Below are positions 19,774 to 28,464 of a stretch of 64,000 nucleotides of DNA, piece after piece. Position numbers and translations under genes: made by a program. The stretch is from Pseudomonas sp. G34 (lineage in GTDB: Bacteria > Pseudomonadota > Gammaproteobacteria > Pseudomonadales > Pseudomonadaceae), in assembly GCF_031119625.1 (NCBI RefSeq), contig NZ_JAVHZV010000001.1, forward strand, positions 62,001 to 126,000, given 5' to 3'. Below the pieces are notes generated by a model. That model was not told the origin of the DNA and did not search any database. It saw only the letters and a program-made list of their open reading frames with translations. Within the stretch, counting starts at the first letter, position 1; the number at the start of each line of letters is the position of its first letter.

Positions 19774-19992
19774 TGGTGGGTTACGGCGCCATGGATGCGC
19801 TGACACGCCGCAAAGACGAAGCGGCGCCTCCACCCACCCTACGGGGATATGGAGCGTGCGTGACCGCGTAGCCCGGGTCGAGCGAAGCGACACCCGGGAA
19901 ACCGCGGGCGGCGTATGTCGTAGGGTGGGTGAGCGACGCATGCCCCATCACTGCCAGACACCGCAGCATCCAAAGCGTCGCGTAACCCACCA
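19774..19992. repeat. Nested palindromic intergenic element (three concentric inverted repeats)
   Basis: Outer arms TGGTGGGTTACG (19774-19785) and CGTAACCCACCA (19981-19992) are perfect 12-bp inverted copies. Inside them, CACCCACCCTACG (19831-19843) pairs with CGTAGGGTGGGTG (19919-19931), and in the centre CCCGGGT (19872-19878) pairs with ACCCGGG (19892-19898). The core resembles the GTAGCCCGGGT...ACCCGGG REP-like elements spread through Pseudomonas intergenic regions. Together with the terminator it fills the 300-bp gap between glcB and the acyltransferase gene; no coding gene is supported here. Confidence 0.75.
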
Positions 19993-20015
19993 CGCGATCT
20001 CAACCCAGATACAGA

Positions 20016-21059
20016 TCAAGCCGCCGGCTGCACCGCCACGCGGCGTTGCTGCCAGCGATAAACCGAAAAACGCTTGGGCATTTCGTACAGCCAGTTGATG
20101 CCCAGCGCCTCGAGAATCTTCGCGGCGATGATCGGCAGCAGCACACCGGCCAGGCAGCCGATGACGATGTGCAGGGTGTCGTCGTTGATGCCCAGGAACT
20201 TGCTGAGAATCACCCGTGCGCCACTGCCGGCCAGGATGTGCATCAGGAAGATCGGCATCGACAGCGCGCCCAGGGTCAGCATCCAGCCCATCGGCCGGCG
20301 CGCCAGCACCATGCACAGGCTGACGGTGAACAGAATGCCGATAAAGGCCACCACCAGTGAGGCCGCGCCGCGATCCGCGTAGGTCAGGCCCAGCGGGCCA
20401 TGGAACACATACTGCGCGACCACGAAGGCCAGGCCGCTGCCCAACGCCACAGCCGAGGCACGGGGCTCGATGCTGCCGCGGATCTGGTTGAACCAGATAC
20501 CCAGGGCGAAGAACACGAAGTTCTGTGCCAGGAACACCAGCGCCGCCACCCGCGGCGTCCACTGCTGCAGCAGGTAGAACAGCGCACTGAGCACCAGCAA
20601 GGGCAGGAACGCCCGGGTGGAAAAACGGCGGTACAGCAGGATCGCCAGGCAGAACGCGGCGAACAATGCATACAGGAACCAGAACTGCGCCCGTGGCGAC
20701 CACAGCAGCGCCAATACTTCGCCCATGCCGACGCCACCGTTGGTGTAGCGCGCCAGCACCACTTCGATGCTGCCTTGCAGCAGCGACCAGAGCACGAAGG
20801 GATAGAAAATGGTGTCGATCTTGTTGCAGAACAGCCCGGCGCTGCCGCGGTTGTTCAGCGAATGCCAGAAGAACAGCCCGGACAGAAAGAAGAACAATGG
20901 CATGTGGAAGGTGTAGATGATGCTGTCCACCAGCCAGTGGAAGTCCACGTTTTCGGTGATGATGCCGCCGTTGAGCAAGCCGCGCACCACGTGGCCATAG
21001 ACCACCAGGAGGATGCCGATGGCCTTGGCGTAATCCACCCATAGATTGCGGTTTTGCAT
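20016..21059 (-). CDS. Acyltransferase family 3 (OafA-like) membrane protein
   Basis: A 347-residue integral membrane O-acyltransferase with about ten hydrophobic segments. The N-terminus NLWVDYAKAIGILLVVYGHVVRGLL carries the family's helix-1 pattern with the conserved His, and FHMPLFFFLSGLFF follows. Family members move acetyl or succinyl groups onto extracellular glycans. Start ATG 21059 is 87 bases after the GH5 gene's stop on the same strand, suggesting a two-gene unit concerned with a polysaccharide. The acceptor is unknown. Confidence 0.85.
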   Translation of the reverse strand: MQNRNLWVDYAKAIGILLVVYGHVVRGLLNGGIITENVDFHWLVDSIIYTFHMPLFFFLSGLFFWHSLNNRGSAGLFCNKIDTIFYPFVLWSLLQGSIEVVLARYTNGGVGMGEVLALLWSPRAQFWFLYALFAAFCLAILLYRRFSTRAFLPLLVLSALFYLLQQWTPRVAALVFLAQNFVFFALGIWFNQIRGSIEPRASAVALGSGLAFVVAQYVFHGPLGLTYADRGAASLVVAFIGILFTVSLCMVLARRPMGWMLTLGALSMPIFLMHILAGSGARVILSKFLGINDDTLHIVIGCLAGVLLPIIAAKILEALGINWLYEMPKRFSVYRWQQRRVAVQPAA

Positions 21060-21146
21060 GCGGGAATCCTTGAGATCAGGTTCAGCGTGAGGAGCGATGG
21101 CGGCGACAGGAGCGCCGCCACGCTGATCAGAGCCTCAACCCGTGCA

Positions 21147-22190
21147 TCAGGTTCCCGGCCCGATGCTGGTGCAGTTGCCGCCGCCCAGGTATTTCTGCAA
21201 CACCGCCCATTGCGGGCGATCCACCCCTTTGACCGGCTCGACGGAAAGCTTGTTCTTGCCCCACGACGGCCCAGCCGCCCAGTAAGCGAAGGGGATGCAG
21301 TGCTTCTGCAGATAGGCGAGCGTCTGGTCCAGCGCCTTGAGGCCGCTCTCGTCTTCGGCCGGCACGCCGAACTCGCCGATATGGCCCTTCTTGTTGTGCT
21401 TGATCAGCCAGTTGACGAAGGGCTCGAGGCGCTTGACGCCGATCTGCGGATCCAGGTTGGGCGCCAGGGCGGTCTTGTAGAGGCCGCTGGCATCCGGGTC
21501 GATGTACATGTGCGCCGAATAGATCAGCTTGTTGGCCGGATCCTTCAGGTCGAGCAGGTTGTCGTTGAGCTTGGGCCAGCGCAATGCCGACGAATACTCG
21601 GCGCCCTCGACGTAGATATCGTTCTTCGAGTCGTACTTGCGCACGCCGTTGATACCGGCCTGGGCCACCTGTGGCCAGAACTTGTTGGCCGCGCCGTGGG
21701 GCTCGTTCATCAGGTCGTAGGAATACACGGCCGGGTGGTCACCCCAGCGTTTGGCGATGCGTTCCATCAGGTTCTGGTAGGCGGAAATCGGTACGTCGTC
21801 GGTGCCGATCACCTTGCCGTGATAGCGGCCATAGTTGTGCACGTCGAGCATCACGTCTATGCCGGCCTGCTGCGCTTCATCGAGGGTCTTGTCGATCAGC
21901 TTGGCGTAGGTCTCGTCGAACTCGCCATTGGCCTTGGGTTGCAGGCGCTCCCAAATGAAGGAGAAGCGCACCCAGCTGATGCCCTTCTGCTGCCACTTCT
22001 GGTAATAACCCTTTGGCGGGAAGAAGAAGTTGGTGCCGTGCTTGCCGGGGATGTACGAGCTGGCGAATCCCGCCCCGGCGACGTTGATGCCGATCAGCTC
22101 GACGGGTTTCTGTTGTGCGCTGGCGATGCCGCAACTCAGCAGGATGCTGGTCCCGAGCGCCACAGCGTGACGCAGGATGCTGCCACTCAT
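21147..22190 (-). CDS. Secreted glycoside hydrolase family 5 (cellulase-like)
   Basis: A 347-residue protein with a Sec signal peptide (MSGSILRHAVALGTSILLSCGIASA, cleavage before QQ), then a GH5 TIM barrel: GISWVRFSFIWERLQP, MLDVHNYGRYHG, acid/base YDLMNEPHG (Glu of NEP) and nucleophile HIGEFGVP (Glu of GEFG). The fold and motifs match endo-beta-1,4-glucanases, but specificity within GH5 cannot be read by eye. It is the first gene of a pair with the acyltransferase, so a role in trimming a self-made beta-glucan is as likely as plant-cellulose breakdown. Confidence 0.88.
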   Translation of the reverse strand: MSGSILRHAVALGTSILLSCGIASAQQKPVELIGINVAGAGFASSYIPGKHGTNFFFPPKGYYQKWQQKGISWVRFSFIWERLQPKANGEFDETYAKLIDKTLDEAQQAGIDVMLDVHNYGRYHGKVIGTDDVPISAYQNLMERIAKRWGDHPAVYSYDLMNEPHGAANKFWPQVAQAGINGVRKYDSKNDIYVEGAEYSSALRWPKLNDNLLDLKDPANKLIYSAHMYIDPDASGLYKTALAPNLDPQIGVKRLEPFVNWLIKHNKKGHIGEFGVPAEDESGLKALDQTLAYLQKHCIPFAYWAAGPSWGKNKLSVEPVKGVDRPQWAVLQKYLGGGNCTSIGPGT

Positions 22191-22391
22191 GGGTAATGTC
22201 TCCTCTGTGCCTGGAAAGGATGGCTGCCTGAAAAACGCGTTCCAGACACATCAGGACGCCAATCGAAGTGAGAGGTTCACCGCAGGCCGGGATATTCACC
22301 CTCCCGATTCCCTCGCCTAGACTTACGTCCTATGTCGATTCAGGGCGCAGGCCATCACCATGGCACTACAAGAACAAAAGGAACGCGCGCA

Positions 22392-24323
22392 ATGAAACCA
22401 GCCGACGATTTCGTCCAGGCCGGCAAGACGGCGGTACGCCAGAACGTCCATGGCACCATGGAGTTTCTGCAGAAATTCCCGCCGTTCAACCAGATGGACA
22501 GCACGCACCTCGCCTATCTGGTGGAACACTGTCAGCTGCGTTTCTACGGCGAAGACGAGGTGATCATCCACCCTGATGACGGCCCGGTAGAGCACCTGTA
22601 CATCGTCAAGCAGGGCCGCGTGCACGGCCAGCGCCCGCATTCGGCGCGGCGCGGCACCGAGACCACCTTCGAGATCACCAGCGGCGAATGCTTTCCCATG
22701 GCCGCGCTGATCGGCGAGCGCGCCACCCGCACCGCGCACCTGGCCGGCGAAGACACCTTCTGCCTGCTGCTCGACAAAGCCGCCTTCACGCGCCTGTTCA
22801 GCCAGTCCACCCCCTTGCGTGATTTCGCCCTGCGCGGCGTCAGCAGCCTGCTCGACCAGGTCAACCAGCAAGTACAGATGCGCGCCGTGGAGACCCTTGG
22901 CTCGCAGTATTCGCTCGACACCCGCCTGGGCGAACTGGCCATGCGCCAACCGATTTCCTGCGCGCCAGAAATGCCGCTGCGCGACGCCGTGCGGCTGATG
23001 CACGAACAGCAGGTCGGCAGCATCGTCATCGTCGACGCGGGCCTGCGCCCGCAAGGCATCTTCACCCTGCGTGACCTGCGCCGCGCGGTGGCCGATGGCA
23101 GCTCGCTGGAACAACCGATCAGCAGCCTGATGACCCAGGCGCCGTTCCACCTGCCACCGAGCGCCAGCGCCTTCGACGCCGCCATCGCCATGACCGAGCG
23201 GCATATCGCCCACGTCTGCCTGGTGGAACAGGGCCAGCTGTGCGGCGTGGTCTCCGAACGCGACCTGTTCTCCCTGCAGCGCGTCGACCTGGTGCACCTG
23301 GCGCGCACCATTCGCCACGCCGGCCGGGTGGAGACCCTCGTCTCGCTACGCGAGGACATCCGCCAACTGGTCGACCGCATGCTCGCCCACGGTGCCAGCG
23401 CCAGCCAGATCACCCATATCGTCACCCTGCTCAACGATCACACGGTGTGCCGGGTGATCGAACTGACGCTCGAAGATTTGGGCGACCCGGGCGTGCCGTT
23501 CGCCTGGCTGTGTTTCGGCAGTGAAGGCCGGCGCGAGCAGACCCTGCACACCGACCAGGACAATGGCATGCTCTTCGAGGCCGAGGGCAACGTGCAAGCC
23601 GCTGAGATTCGTGGCCGCCTGCTGCCGCTGGCCATGGAGATCAACCAGCGCCTGGCGCGCTGCGGCTTCACCCTGTGCAAGGGCGACATAATGGCCGGCA
23701 ACCCGCAGCTGTGCCTGTCGCGCCAGGAATGGTCACGGCGCTTCGCCGGTTTCGTACGCGAAGCCTCGCCGGAAAACCTGCTGGCCTCGACCATCTATTT
23801 CGACCTGCGCACCGTGTGGGGCGATGCCAGTGGCTGCGAAACGCTACGTGATGAAGTGCTTGGGCAGATTGCCGGCAACAGCCTGTTCCAACGCATGATG
23901 GCCGAAAACGCCTTGCGCCAGCGGCCACCCGTTGGCCGCTTCCGGGATTTCGTGGTGGCCCGCCGCGGTGTCGAGAAAGACACCCTGGATTTGAAGGTGC
24001 AGGGCCTTACCCCGTTCGTGGACGGCGCCAGGCTGCTCGCACTCGCCCATGGCATCAAGGCCACCAACACCCAGCAGCGCCTGCGCGAACTGAGCGAGCG
24101 CGGGGTGATTGACCCCCTCGACGGTGCCGCCTATGAAGAGGCCTACCACTTCATCCAGCAGACCCGGCTGCAACAGCACCAGTTGCAGGCCCGCCAGGGC
24201 CAGCCCTACGCCAACCGCCTCGACCCGGACAGCCTCAACCACCTGGACCGGCGCATCCTGCGTGAATCCTTCCGTCAGGCCCAGCGTCTGCAAACCAGCC
24301 TGGGGTTACGCTACCAGTTATGA
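22392..24323 (+). CDS. cNMP-binding / CBS / DUF294 putative nucleotidyltransferase
   Basis: A 643-residue protein in four parts: a cyclic-nucleotide-binding-like domain (about residues 20-140), a CBS pair (about 175-300), a DUF294 nucleotidyltransferase-like domain with FGSEGRREQTLHTDQDN near residue 374 (GSxGRxE pattern of GlnD-type enzymes), and a C-terminal DUF294-associated helical domain. Family role is not experimentally settled; a signalling role is inferred. ATG 22392 with AAAGGAA upstream is preferred to an in-frame start 60 bases earlier. Its stop overlaps the next gene by four bases. Confidence 0.85.
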   Translation: MKPADDFVQAGKTAVRQNVHGTMEFLQKFPPFNQMDSTHLAYLVEHCQLRFYGEDEVIIHPDDGPVEHLYIVKQGRVHGQRPHSARRGTETTFEITSGECFPMAALIGERATRTAHLAGEDTFCLLLDKAAFTRLFSQSTPLRDFALRGVSSLLDQVNQQVQMRAVETLGSQYSLDTRLGELAMRQPISCAPEMPLRDAVRLMHEQQVGSIVIVDAGLRPQGIFTLRDLRRAVADGSSLEQPISSLMTQAPFHLPPSASAFDAAIAMTERHIAHVCLVEQGQLCGVVSERDLFSLQRVDLVHLARTIRHAGRVETLVSLREDIRQLVDRMLAHGASASQITHIVTLLNDHTVCRVIELTLEDLGDPGVPFAWLCFGSEGRREQTLHTDQDNGMLFEAEGNVQAAEIRGRLLPLAMEINQRLARCGFTLCKGDIMAGNPQLCLSRQEWSRRFAGFVREASPENLLASTIYFDLRTVWGDASGCETLRDEVLGQIAGNSLFQRMMAENALRQRPPVGRFRDFVVARRGVEKDTLDLKVQGLTPFVDGARLLALAHGIKATNTQQRLRELSERGVIDPLDGAAYEEAYHFIQQTRLQQHQLQARQGQPYANRLDPDSLNHLDRRILRESFRQAQRLQTSLGLRYQL

Positions 24324-25027
24324 ATGCCTTCTCCTGGCTGAGCCGCCGCCGCACCACCCTGCCCGCCGACCAGCAGCAACGCTGCGCCGCCCTGCCCGCC
24401 CCGCGGGCAGCGGATGACACACCCCTGGCCCAGCAACGCCTGGTGGTGCTCGACCTGGAAACCAGCGGCCTGGACACCAAACGCGACGAGGTTCTGTCGA
24501 TTGGCGCCGTGGTTATCGATGACGGCGCCATCCAGCTCGGCGAGCAGTTCGAATGCACCCTGCAGCGCGATGGCCACACGGTCAGCGCCAGCGTGCTGAT
24601 CCACGGTCTGGCGCCCAGCGACATCGCCGCTGGCATCGAACCGGGCGAAGCGCTGCTGGCGTTCATGGAGTTTCTCGGTGACAGCCCGCTGCTGGCCTTT
24701 CATGCCGGTTTCGACCAGCGCATGCTGGCCCGTGCCCTGAAGCACACCCTCAATCTGCGCCTGCGCCACCCCTTCTACGACGTCGCCGAGCTGGCACCGA
24801 TGCTCTGCCCCCAGGCGGAAATCCGCAACGGCGGCCTGGACGACTGGACCCGGCACTTCGGCCTGCAGGTCGGCCAACGCCACCACGCCAGCGCCGACGC
24901 GCTGGTGACCGCCGAACTGGCGCTGATCCTGTTCAGCCGGGCGCGCAAGCAGCAAGTCGACAACCTCAAGGCACTGGAGCAACGGCTGAAAAGCTGGCGG
25001 CAGCGCTTGCAGGGCCATTCGCTCTAG
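24320..25027 (+). CDS. 3'-5' exonuclease of the DnaQ (DEDDh) family
   Basis: A 235-residue soluble exonuclease like the DNA polymerase III epsilon subunit: Exo I VVLDLETSGLDTKRDEVLSIGAVV, Exo II with AFHAGFDQRML, and Exo III HHASADALVTAEL (H-x4-D). The ATGA overlap with the DUF294 gene shows translational coupling; this DUF294-exonuclease pair recurs in pseudomonads, to my knowledge. It lacks the polymerase-binding tail expected of true DnaQ, so it is probably an accessory nuclease. Confidence 0.87.
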   Translation: MNAFSWLSRRRTTLPADQQQRCAALPAPRAADDTPLAQQRLVVLDLETSGLDTKRDEVLSIGAVVIDDGAIQLGEQFECTLQRDGHTVSASVLIHGLAPSDIAAGIEPGEALLAFMEFLGDSPLLAFHAGFDQRMLARALKHTLNLRLRHPFYDVAELAPMLCPQAEIRNGGLDDWTRHFGLQVGQRHHASADALVTAELALILFSRARKQQVDNLKALEQRLKSWRQRLQGHSL

Positions 25028-25036
25028 GCACAGACC

Positions 25037-25073
25037 GTCCCGGGTTACGCCTTCGGCTAACCCAGGCTACGGG
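25037..25073. repeat. REP-like palindromic element
   Basis: GGGTTACGCC and GGCTAACCC form a short imperfect palindrome around TTC, inside a CCGGGTT...AACCCAGGCTACGGG context similar to Pseudomonas REP elements. It lies 10 bases after the exonuclease stop, in the gap between convergent genes. Confidence 0.6.
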
Positions 25074-25108
25074 ATTGAGTCTATGAAAAAGCCTGGTCGA
25101 TCTATGCG

Positions 25109-25900
25109 CTATAAGGGTGAAAGCTCCATTGGTAGCAAATAACGCTCTTCGCCATAGCTGATGCGGTACTGCTCCTGATCACTCTTCTCTTCAACGGTTT
25201 CGCACGACTCTGCCATCCCCTCTCTGCGGCTGGAGGTTACAGAGAGTTTGAATAGCAGATCGCGATAACCAGCTTTACCATGCTTCTCCGTGACGATGAG
25301 AATCCCAGCCTTCTCTCCGAACTCCCCAGTACATTGCATATCCCACTCAGCACCCGAGCTCGTCACCACCAATTCACTCAACAGCGGACGAAGCCGCTGC
25401 GCCTTTAGCTCGTAGAGGCTGAGCGACGTTTCATAGAAAGGATTGGGGCCGGAGCCGTTGCGCCGCGAGATGCGAATACCAAAGGCAATGTCATTGCCGT
25501 TTAGGCGATAGGGCGCAGTGTCGAACGCCACCCCATCGACGCGGATCGCATCCCAATCCAGGCGGTTCGACTCGACCAGCCGTGCAACGATGCGCTGGCT
25601 GCGGTTATCGACCACCAGCACTTCCAGATCGGTCTCGCCGTAGCCATCTTCAACGGTGCGTACCAAAGGTATGGCCACCAGAGCCAAATGCGGACGGGCC
25701 GGCCAGCGCTTGCAAATGCCCTTGTAGTTCTCCACACGGTAAGAACCGCGCTCATCCTGCAGCGTTACCGATTGCTTGGCATATCCCGGGTGAGCCTGCT
25801 CCAGCCAGCTCGGCATCTGCTGTCGGCAATCATCATTGGCCAAGGCCAGCGGGGCCATCAGCAGGCCACAAAGTGCAACGATGAAAGAGGTTTTGTTCAT
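25109..25900 (-). CDS. Exported protein of unknown function (263 aa)
   Basis: A clear signal peptide (MNKTSFIVALCGLLMAPLALA, cleavage before NDDC) is followed by about 240 residues with no domain I recognise. The mature protein has four cysteines spread through it, alternates charged and beta-type hydrophobic segments (YRVENYKGICKRWPARPHLALVAIPLV, DLEVLVVDNRSQRIVARLVESNRLDWDAIRVDG) and ends in an Arg/Glu-rich region. Probably periplasmic. The reading frame uses G+C-rich codons a little less strongly than its neighbours. It stands alone on the minus strand between unrelated genes. Confidence 0.75.
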   Translation of the reverse strand: MNKTSFIVALCGLLMAPLALANDDCRQQMPSWLEQAHPGYAKQSVTLQDERGSYRVENYKGICKRWPARPHLALVAIPLVRTVEDGYGETDLEVLVVDNRSQRIVARLVESNRLDWDAIRVDGVAFDTAPYRLNGNDIAFGIRISRRNGSGPNPFYETSLSLYELKAQRLRPLLSELVVTSSGAEWDMQCTGEFGEKAGILIVTEKHGKAGYRDLLFKLSVTSSRREGMAESCETVEEKSDQEQYRISYGEERYLLPMELSPL

Positions 25901-26041
25901 CCGTGAATCGCTCAGATTTAGGCGGTTCCCAGTCTACACCGATCGCATACCCCGCCCCTGCAGACTCAAGAAATAACCGGGCGATGCAACGCGCCAGCTG
26001 CCGGCCGGCAAGGCGCTCCTCGCGCAAACCAAGGCACCCGC

Positions 26042-26344
26042 TCATCGCCGGTACCACAGGCGAAAGAAGCCCAGGGCGAACAGCAGGGCGATCTGCATCA
26101 TGGCCACGCACAGTTGCAGGAACGATTGCACCGAGCTGTTGGCGGCCGCATCGGTGACCCCGGTCAGGCTGTTCCAAAATGATTCGGGCAACAGCTGCAG
26201 GCCCAGTTGAGCGAACGGCCAGCCGCTGAGCATCAACAGCTCGATCCAGTCGAAGCGGCCGACGAACATCATGCCGATCAGCAGCACGCCGGCGATGCAC
26301 AGGCCAAGGAAGAAACAGGCAGAAAATTGCAGCAGTACGCGCAT
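26042..26344 (-). CDS. Small membrane protein downstream of creD (100 aa)
   Basis: Starting at MRVLLQFSACFFLGLCIAGVLLIGMMF, the 100 residues hold two hydrophobic helices (about 5-30 and 72-95) joined by a polar region. I recognise no named family. It begins 44 bases after the creD stop on the same strand; a small hypothetical gene also follows creD in PAO1 (PA0466, from memory), so it is probably part of the Cre-controlled unit. The frame is open upstream but the longer product loses the membrane-protein-like start. Confidence 0.7.
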   Translation of the reverse strand: MRVLLQFSACFFLGLCIAGVLLIGMMFVGRFDWIELLMLSGWPFAQLGLQLLPESFWNSLTGVTDAAANSSVQSFLQLCVAMMQIALLFALGFFRLWYRR

Positions 26345-26387
26345 GGCAGTCTCCAGGGGGCGTGCGCCTGGCACGCCCCGGCAAGGG

Positions 26388-27737
26388 TCAGGAAGCGCTG
26401 CTGGCGCTGCTGGCGGGGCGGCCGACGCCGTACCAGTCAAGCTTGCGGGTCAGCACCATCACGCAGCCCAGCACGCCGAACACCAGCAGCGAGCCCATCA
26501 GCAGGGCGTAGTCCTCGGCGCTCAGCAGGCCGTAGAGCAGGCCATACAGGGCCGCCAGCAAGGCGCCGAAGAACGCCCCGCGCAACCAGCTACGCAACAC
26601 ACTGCTGACGTAGAAGCTGTTCAGCGCCACGCAGCCCAGGGCGGACAGGCCGTAAGCGACGGCAAAGCCCAGGTGCTCGGAAAGCGACAGCAACAACAGG
26701 TAGAACAGCGCCATCGACAAGCCCACCAGGGCGTACTGCACCGGGTGCACGGCCATGCGTTTGAGCACTTCGAAGAGAAAGAACACCGCGAAGGTCAGGG
26801 TGATGAACAGCAGTGCGTACTTGATCGCCCGGTCGGCCTTCAGGTACTGGTCCACCGGATCGATGAAGCTCACCCCGAACGCACGGCTCTGCATCGCCGC
26901 ACAGGAACCGCTGACGCAGCTGCTCAGGGCATCCTGCATGTCGGTAGCGAAGAAGCTGGTCTGCCACTTGGCGGTAAAGCCCTGCTCGCTCACTTCCCGC
27001 TGGCTCGGCAGGAACTCGCCGACGAAGCTGGGGTGCGGCCAGTCCGAACGCAGCGTTACCTGGCTCTCACGGCCGACCGGGGTGATGCTCAGCTGCTCGG
27101 TGCCCTGCAGCTTCAGGTCGAAGGCGAAGGTGTAGGTCTGCTCGTCGCGGCGGTCATGTGCCGGCAGTGCCACGTGTACACCGCTGCCGAAGCTGTCGTC
27201 GCCACTACCGGGTTCGAAACCCAGGCTGGCGCCATTGAGCTGCAGCTTGAGGTCATTGCCGATGCCACGCACATCGCTGATACCCACGGCAATGAAGGGC
27301 TCGCCAAACCAGTAGGCGTCGACGTCGCTGATGCCGTAATTGGCCGGCACCTTGAACTCGCCGTTTATCTGGCTATCACTGTGGTACAGGCGCGCCTGGT
27401 AGATGCCGCGGTAACGCAACTCGGTGCGCACATCACCCTCGAGCACGAAACGCTCCGGCAGAAAGTACAGCCGCCCCTGCTCGATCGACTCTTCCTGATA
27501 ACGCTCGTCGCTGTCCTTGCGGGTTTTCCAGGTCAGCACCTTCTTGCGATACGGCACCACCATGATCGGCCCGGTGACCTGCTGGGCATAGCTGGAGCTG
27601 CGGGCGATATCGCGCAGCACGTCATCGCGCGCACCTTGGCGCTCGTTGACCAGGCCATCGATCAACAACAGGGGAATCATCAACAGCAGAATCAGCAGGG
27701 CAATGGTGCCCAATTTGAATAGCAGGCTTCGGTTCAT
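26388..27737 (-). CDS. creD: Inner membrane protein CreD
   Basis: A 449-residue membrane protein with one N-terminal helix (FKLGTIALLILLLMIPLLLIDGLV), a large extracytoplasmic domain, and five or so C-terminal helices. LIDGLVNERQGARDDVLRDIARSSSYAQQVTGPIMVVPY is the usual CreD opening. In Pseudomonas, CreD is induced by CreBC and influences envelope stress and beta-lactam response; its mechanism is unknown. ATG 27737 fits the family length better than a start 30 bases upstream. Separated from creC by a CBS-domain gene, which is unusual. Confidence 0.92.
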   Translation of the reverse strand: MNRSLLFKLGTIALLILLLMIPLLLIDGLVNERQGARDDVLRDIARSSSYAQQVTGPIMVVPYRKKVLTWKTRKDSDERYQEESIEQGRLYFLPERFVLEGDVRTELRYRGIYQARLYHSDSQINGEFKVPANYGISDVDAYWFGEPFIAVGISDVRGIGNDLKLQLNGASLGFEPGSGDDSFGSGVHVALPAHDRRDEQTYTFAFDLKLQGTEQLSITPVGRESQVTLRSDWPHPSFVGEFLPSQREVSEQGFTAKWQTSFFATDMQDALSSCVSGSCAAMQSRAFGVSFIDPVDQYLKADRAIKYALLFITLTFAVFFLFEVLKRMAVHPVQYALVGLSMALFYLLLLSLSEHLGFAVAYGLSALGCVALNSFYVSSVLRSWLRGAFFGALLAALYGLLYGLLSAEDYALLMGSLLVFGVLGCVMVLTRKLDWYGVGRPASSASSAS

Positions 27738-27908
27738 GGCACAGCGCTCCGTGCAGTTGGGATGCACGCAGTCTGGCCAGGCTCGGTGGAGCCAGTGTGG
27801 AGCGCAGATGGAGTTTATGTGGGCGTTGCGAGGTGCCGGCGCTGCGGGTGGACGAGGGTGTCACCCGCACGGCGGTCGTGGCGAGGTGGCCGCAGGCGCA
27901 GCCATCGA

Positions 27909-28346
27909 TCATTCGCCGCGGATGTACTGCTCCAGATGCTGGATCAGGTCTTCCTGATGGCTGATGATGTCCTTGACCAGGTCACCGATCGACAACAGGC
28001 CGACCAGGCTGCCGTCTTCGACGACAGGCAGGTGGCGCAGACGGCCGTCGGTCATCAGCTCCATGCAATGGCGGGCATCTTCGCTCGGCGCCACGGTGAT
28101 GACCTTGTCGGTCATGATGTCACTGACCTTCATGTTCACCGGCGAACGCTCCTGCACCGCCACCTTGCGCACGTAGTCACGCTCGCTGACGATACCGGCC
28201 AGGCGTTCCCCGTCGAGCACCACCAGGGCACCGATGCCCTTTTCGGCCATCAGCTTCATCGCAGCGAACAGGCTGCTGTCGGGCGTCACGCTGTACACGT
28301 TGGATATGGGCTTGCTCTTGAGTACGTCGGCCACGGTCTTTTTCAT
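27909..28346 (-). CDS. CBS-pair domain protein
   Basis: 145 residues forming two CBS motifs: MKKTVADVLKSKPISNVYSVTPDSSLFAAMKLMAEKGIGALVVLDGERLAGIVSERDYVRKV and VSDIMTDKVITVAPSEDARHCMELMTDGRLRHLPVVEDGSLVGLLSIGDLV. CBS pairs bind adenosyl nucleotides and act as energy sensors. No catalytic domain is attached. It lies between creC (118 bases away) and creD (171 bases away) on the same strand. The start is set by ATG 28346; upstream in-frame sequence is Arg-rich and not domain-like. Confidence 0.88.
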   Translation of the reverse strand: MKKTVADVLKSKPISNVYSVTPDSSLFAAMKLMAEKGIGALVVLDGERLAGIVSERDYVRKVAVQERSPVNMKVSDIMTDKVITVAPSEDARHCMELMTDGRLRHLPVVEDGSLVGLLSIGDLVKDIISHQEDLIQHLEQYIRGE

Positions 28347-28443
28347 GCAGGTCTTCCTGTCCGGTTGATTGGCGAACCCCATCAGAATAACCAAAGTCCG
28401 GCCATCTGTACCCCCCGTGATTGCGCCAAGTCGCCGCCGGCAA

Positions 28444-28460
28444 CGGCGACGTCGTCGCCG
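28444..28460 (-). other. Short palindrome after creC
   Basis: CGGCGAC-GTC-GTCGCCG, perfect 7-bp arms, starts 4 bases beyond the creC stop. No T run; possible mRNA 3' structure. Confidence 0.4.
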
Positions 28461-28464
28461 ACAC

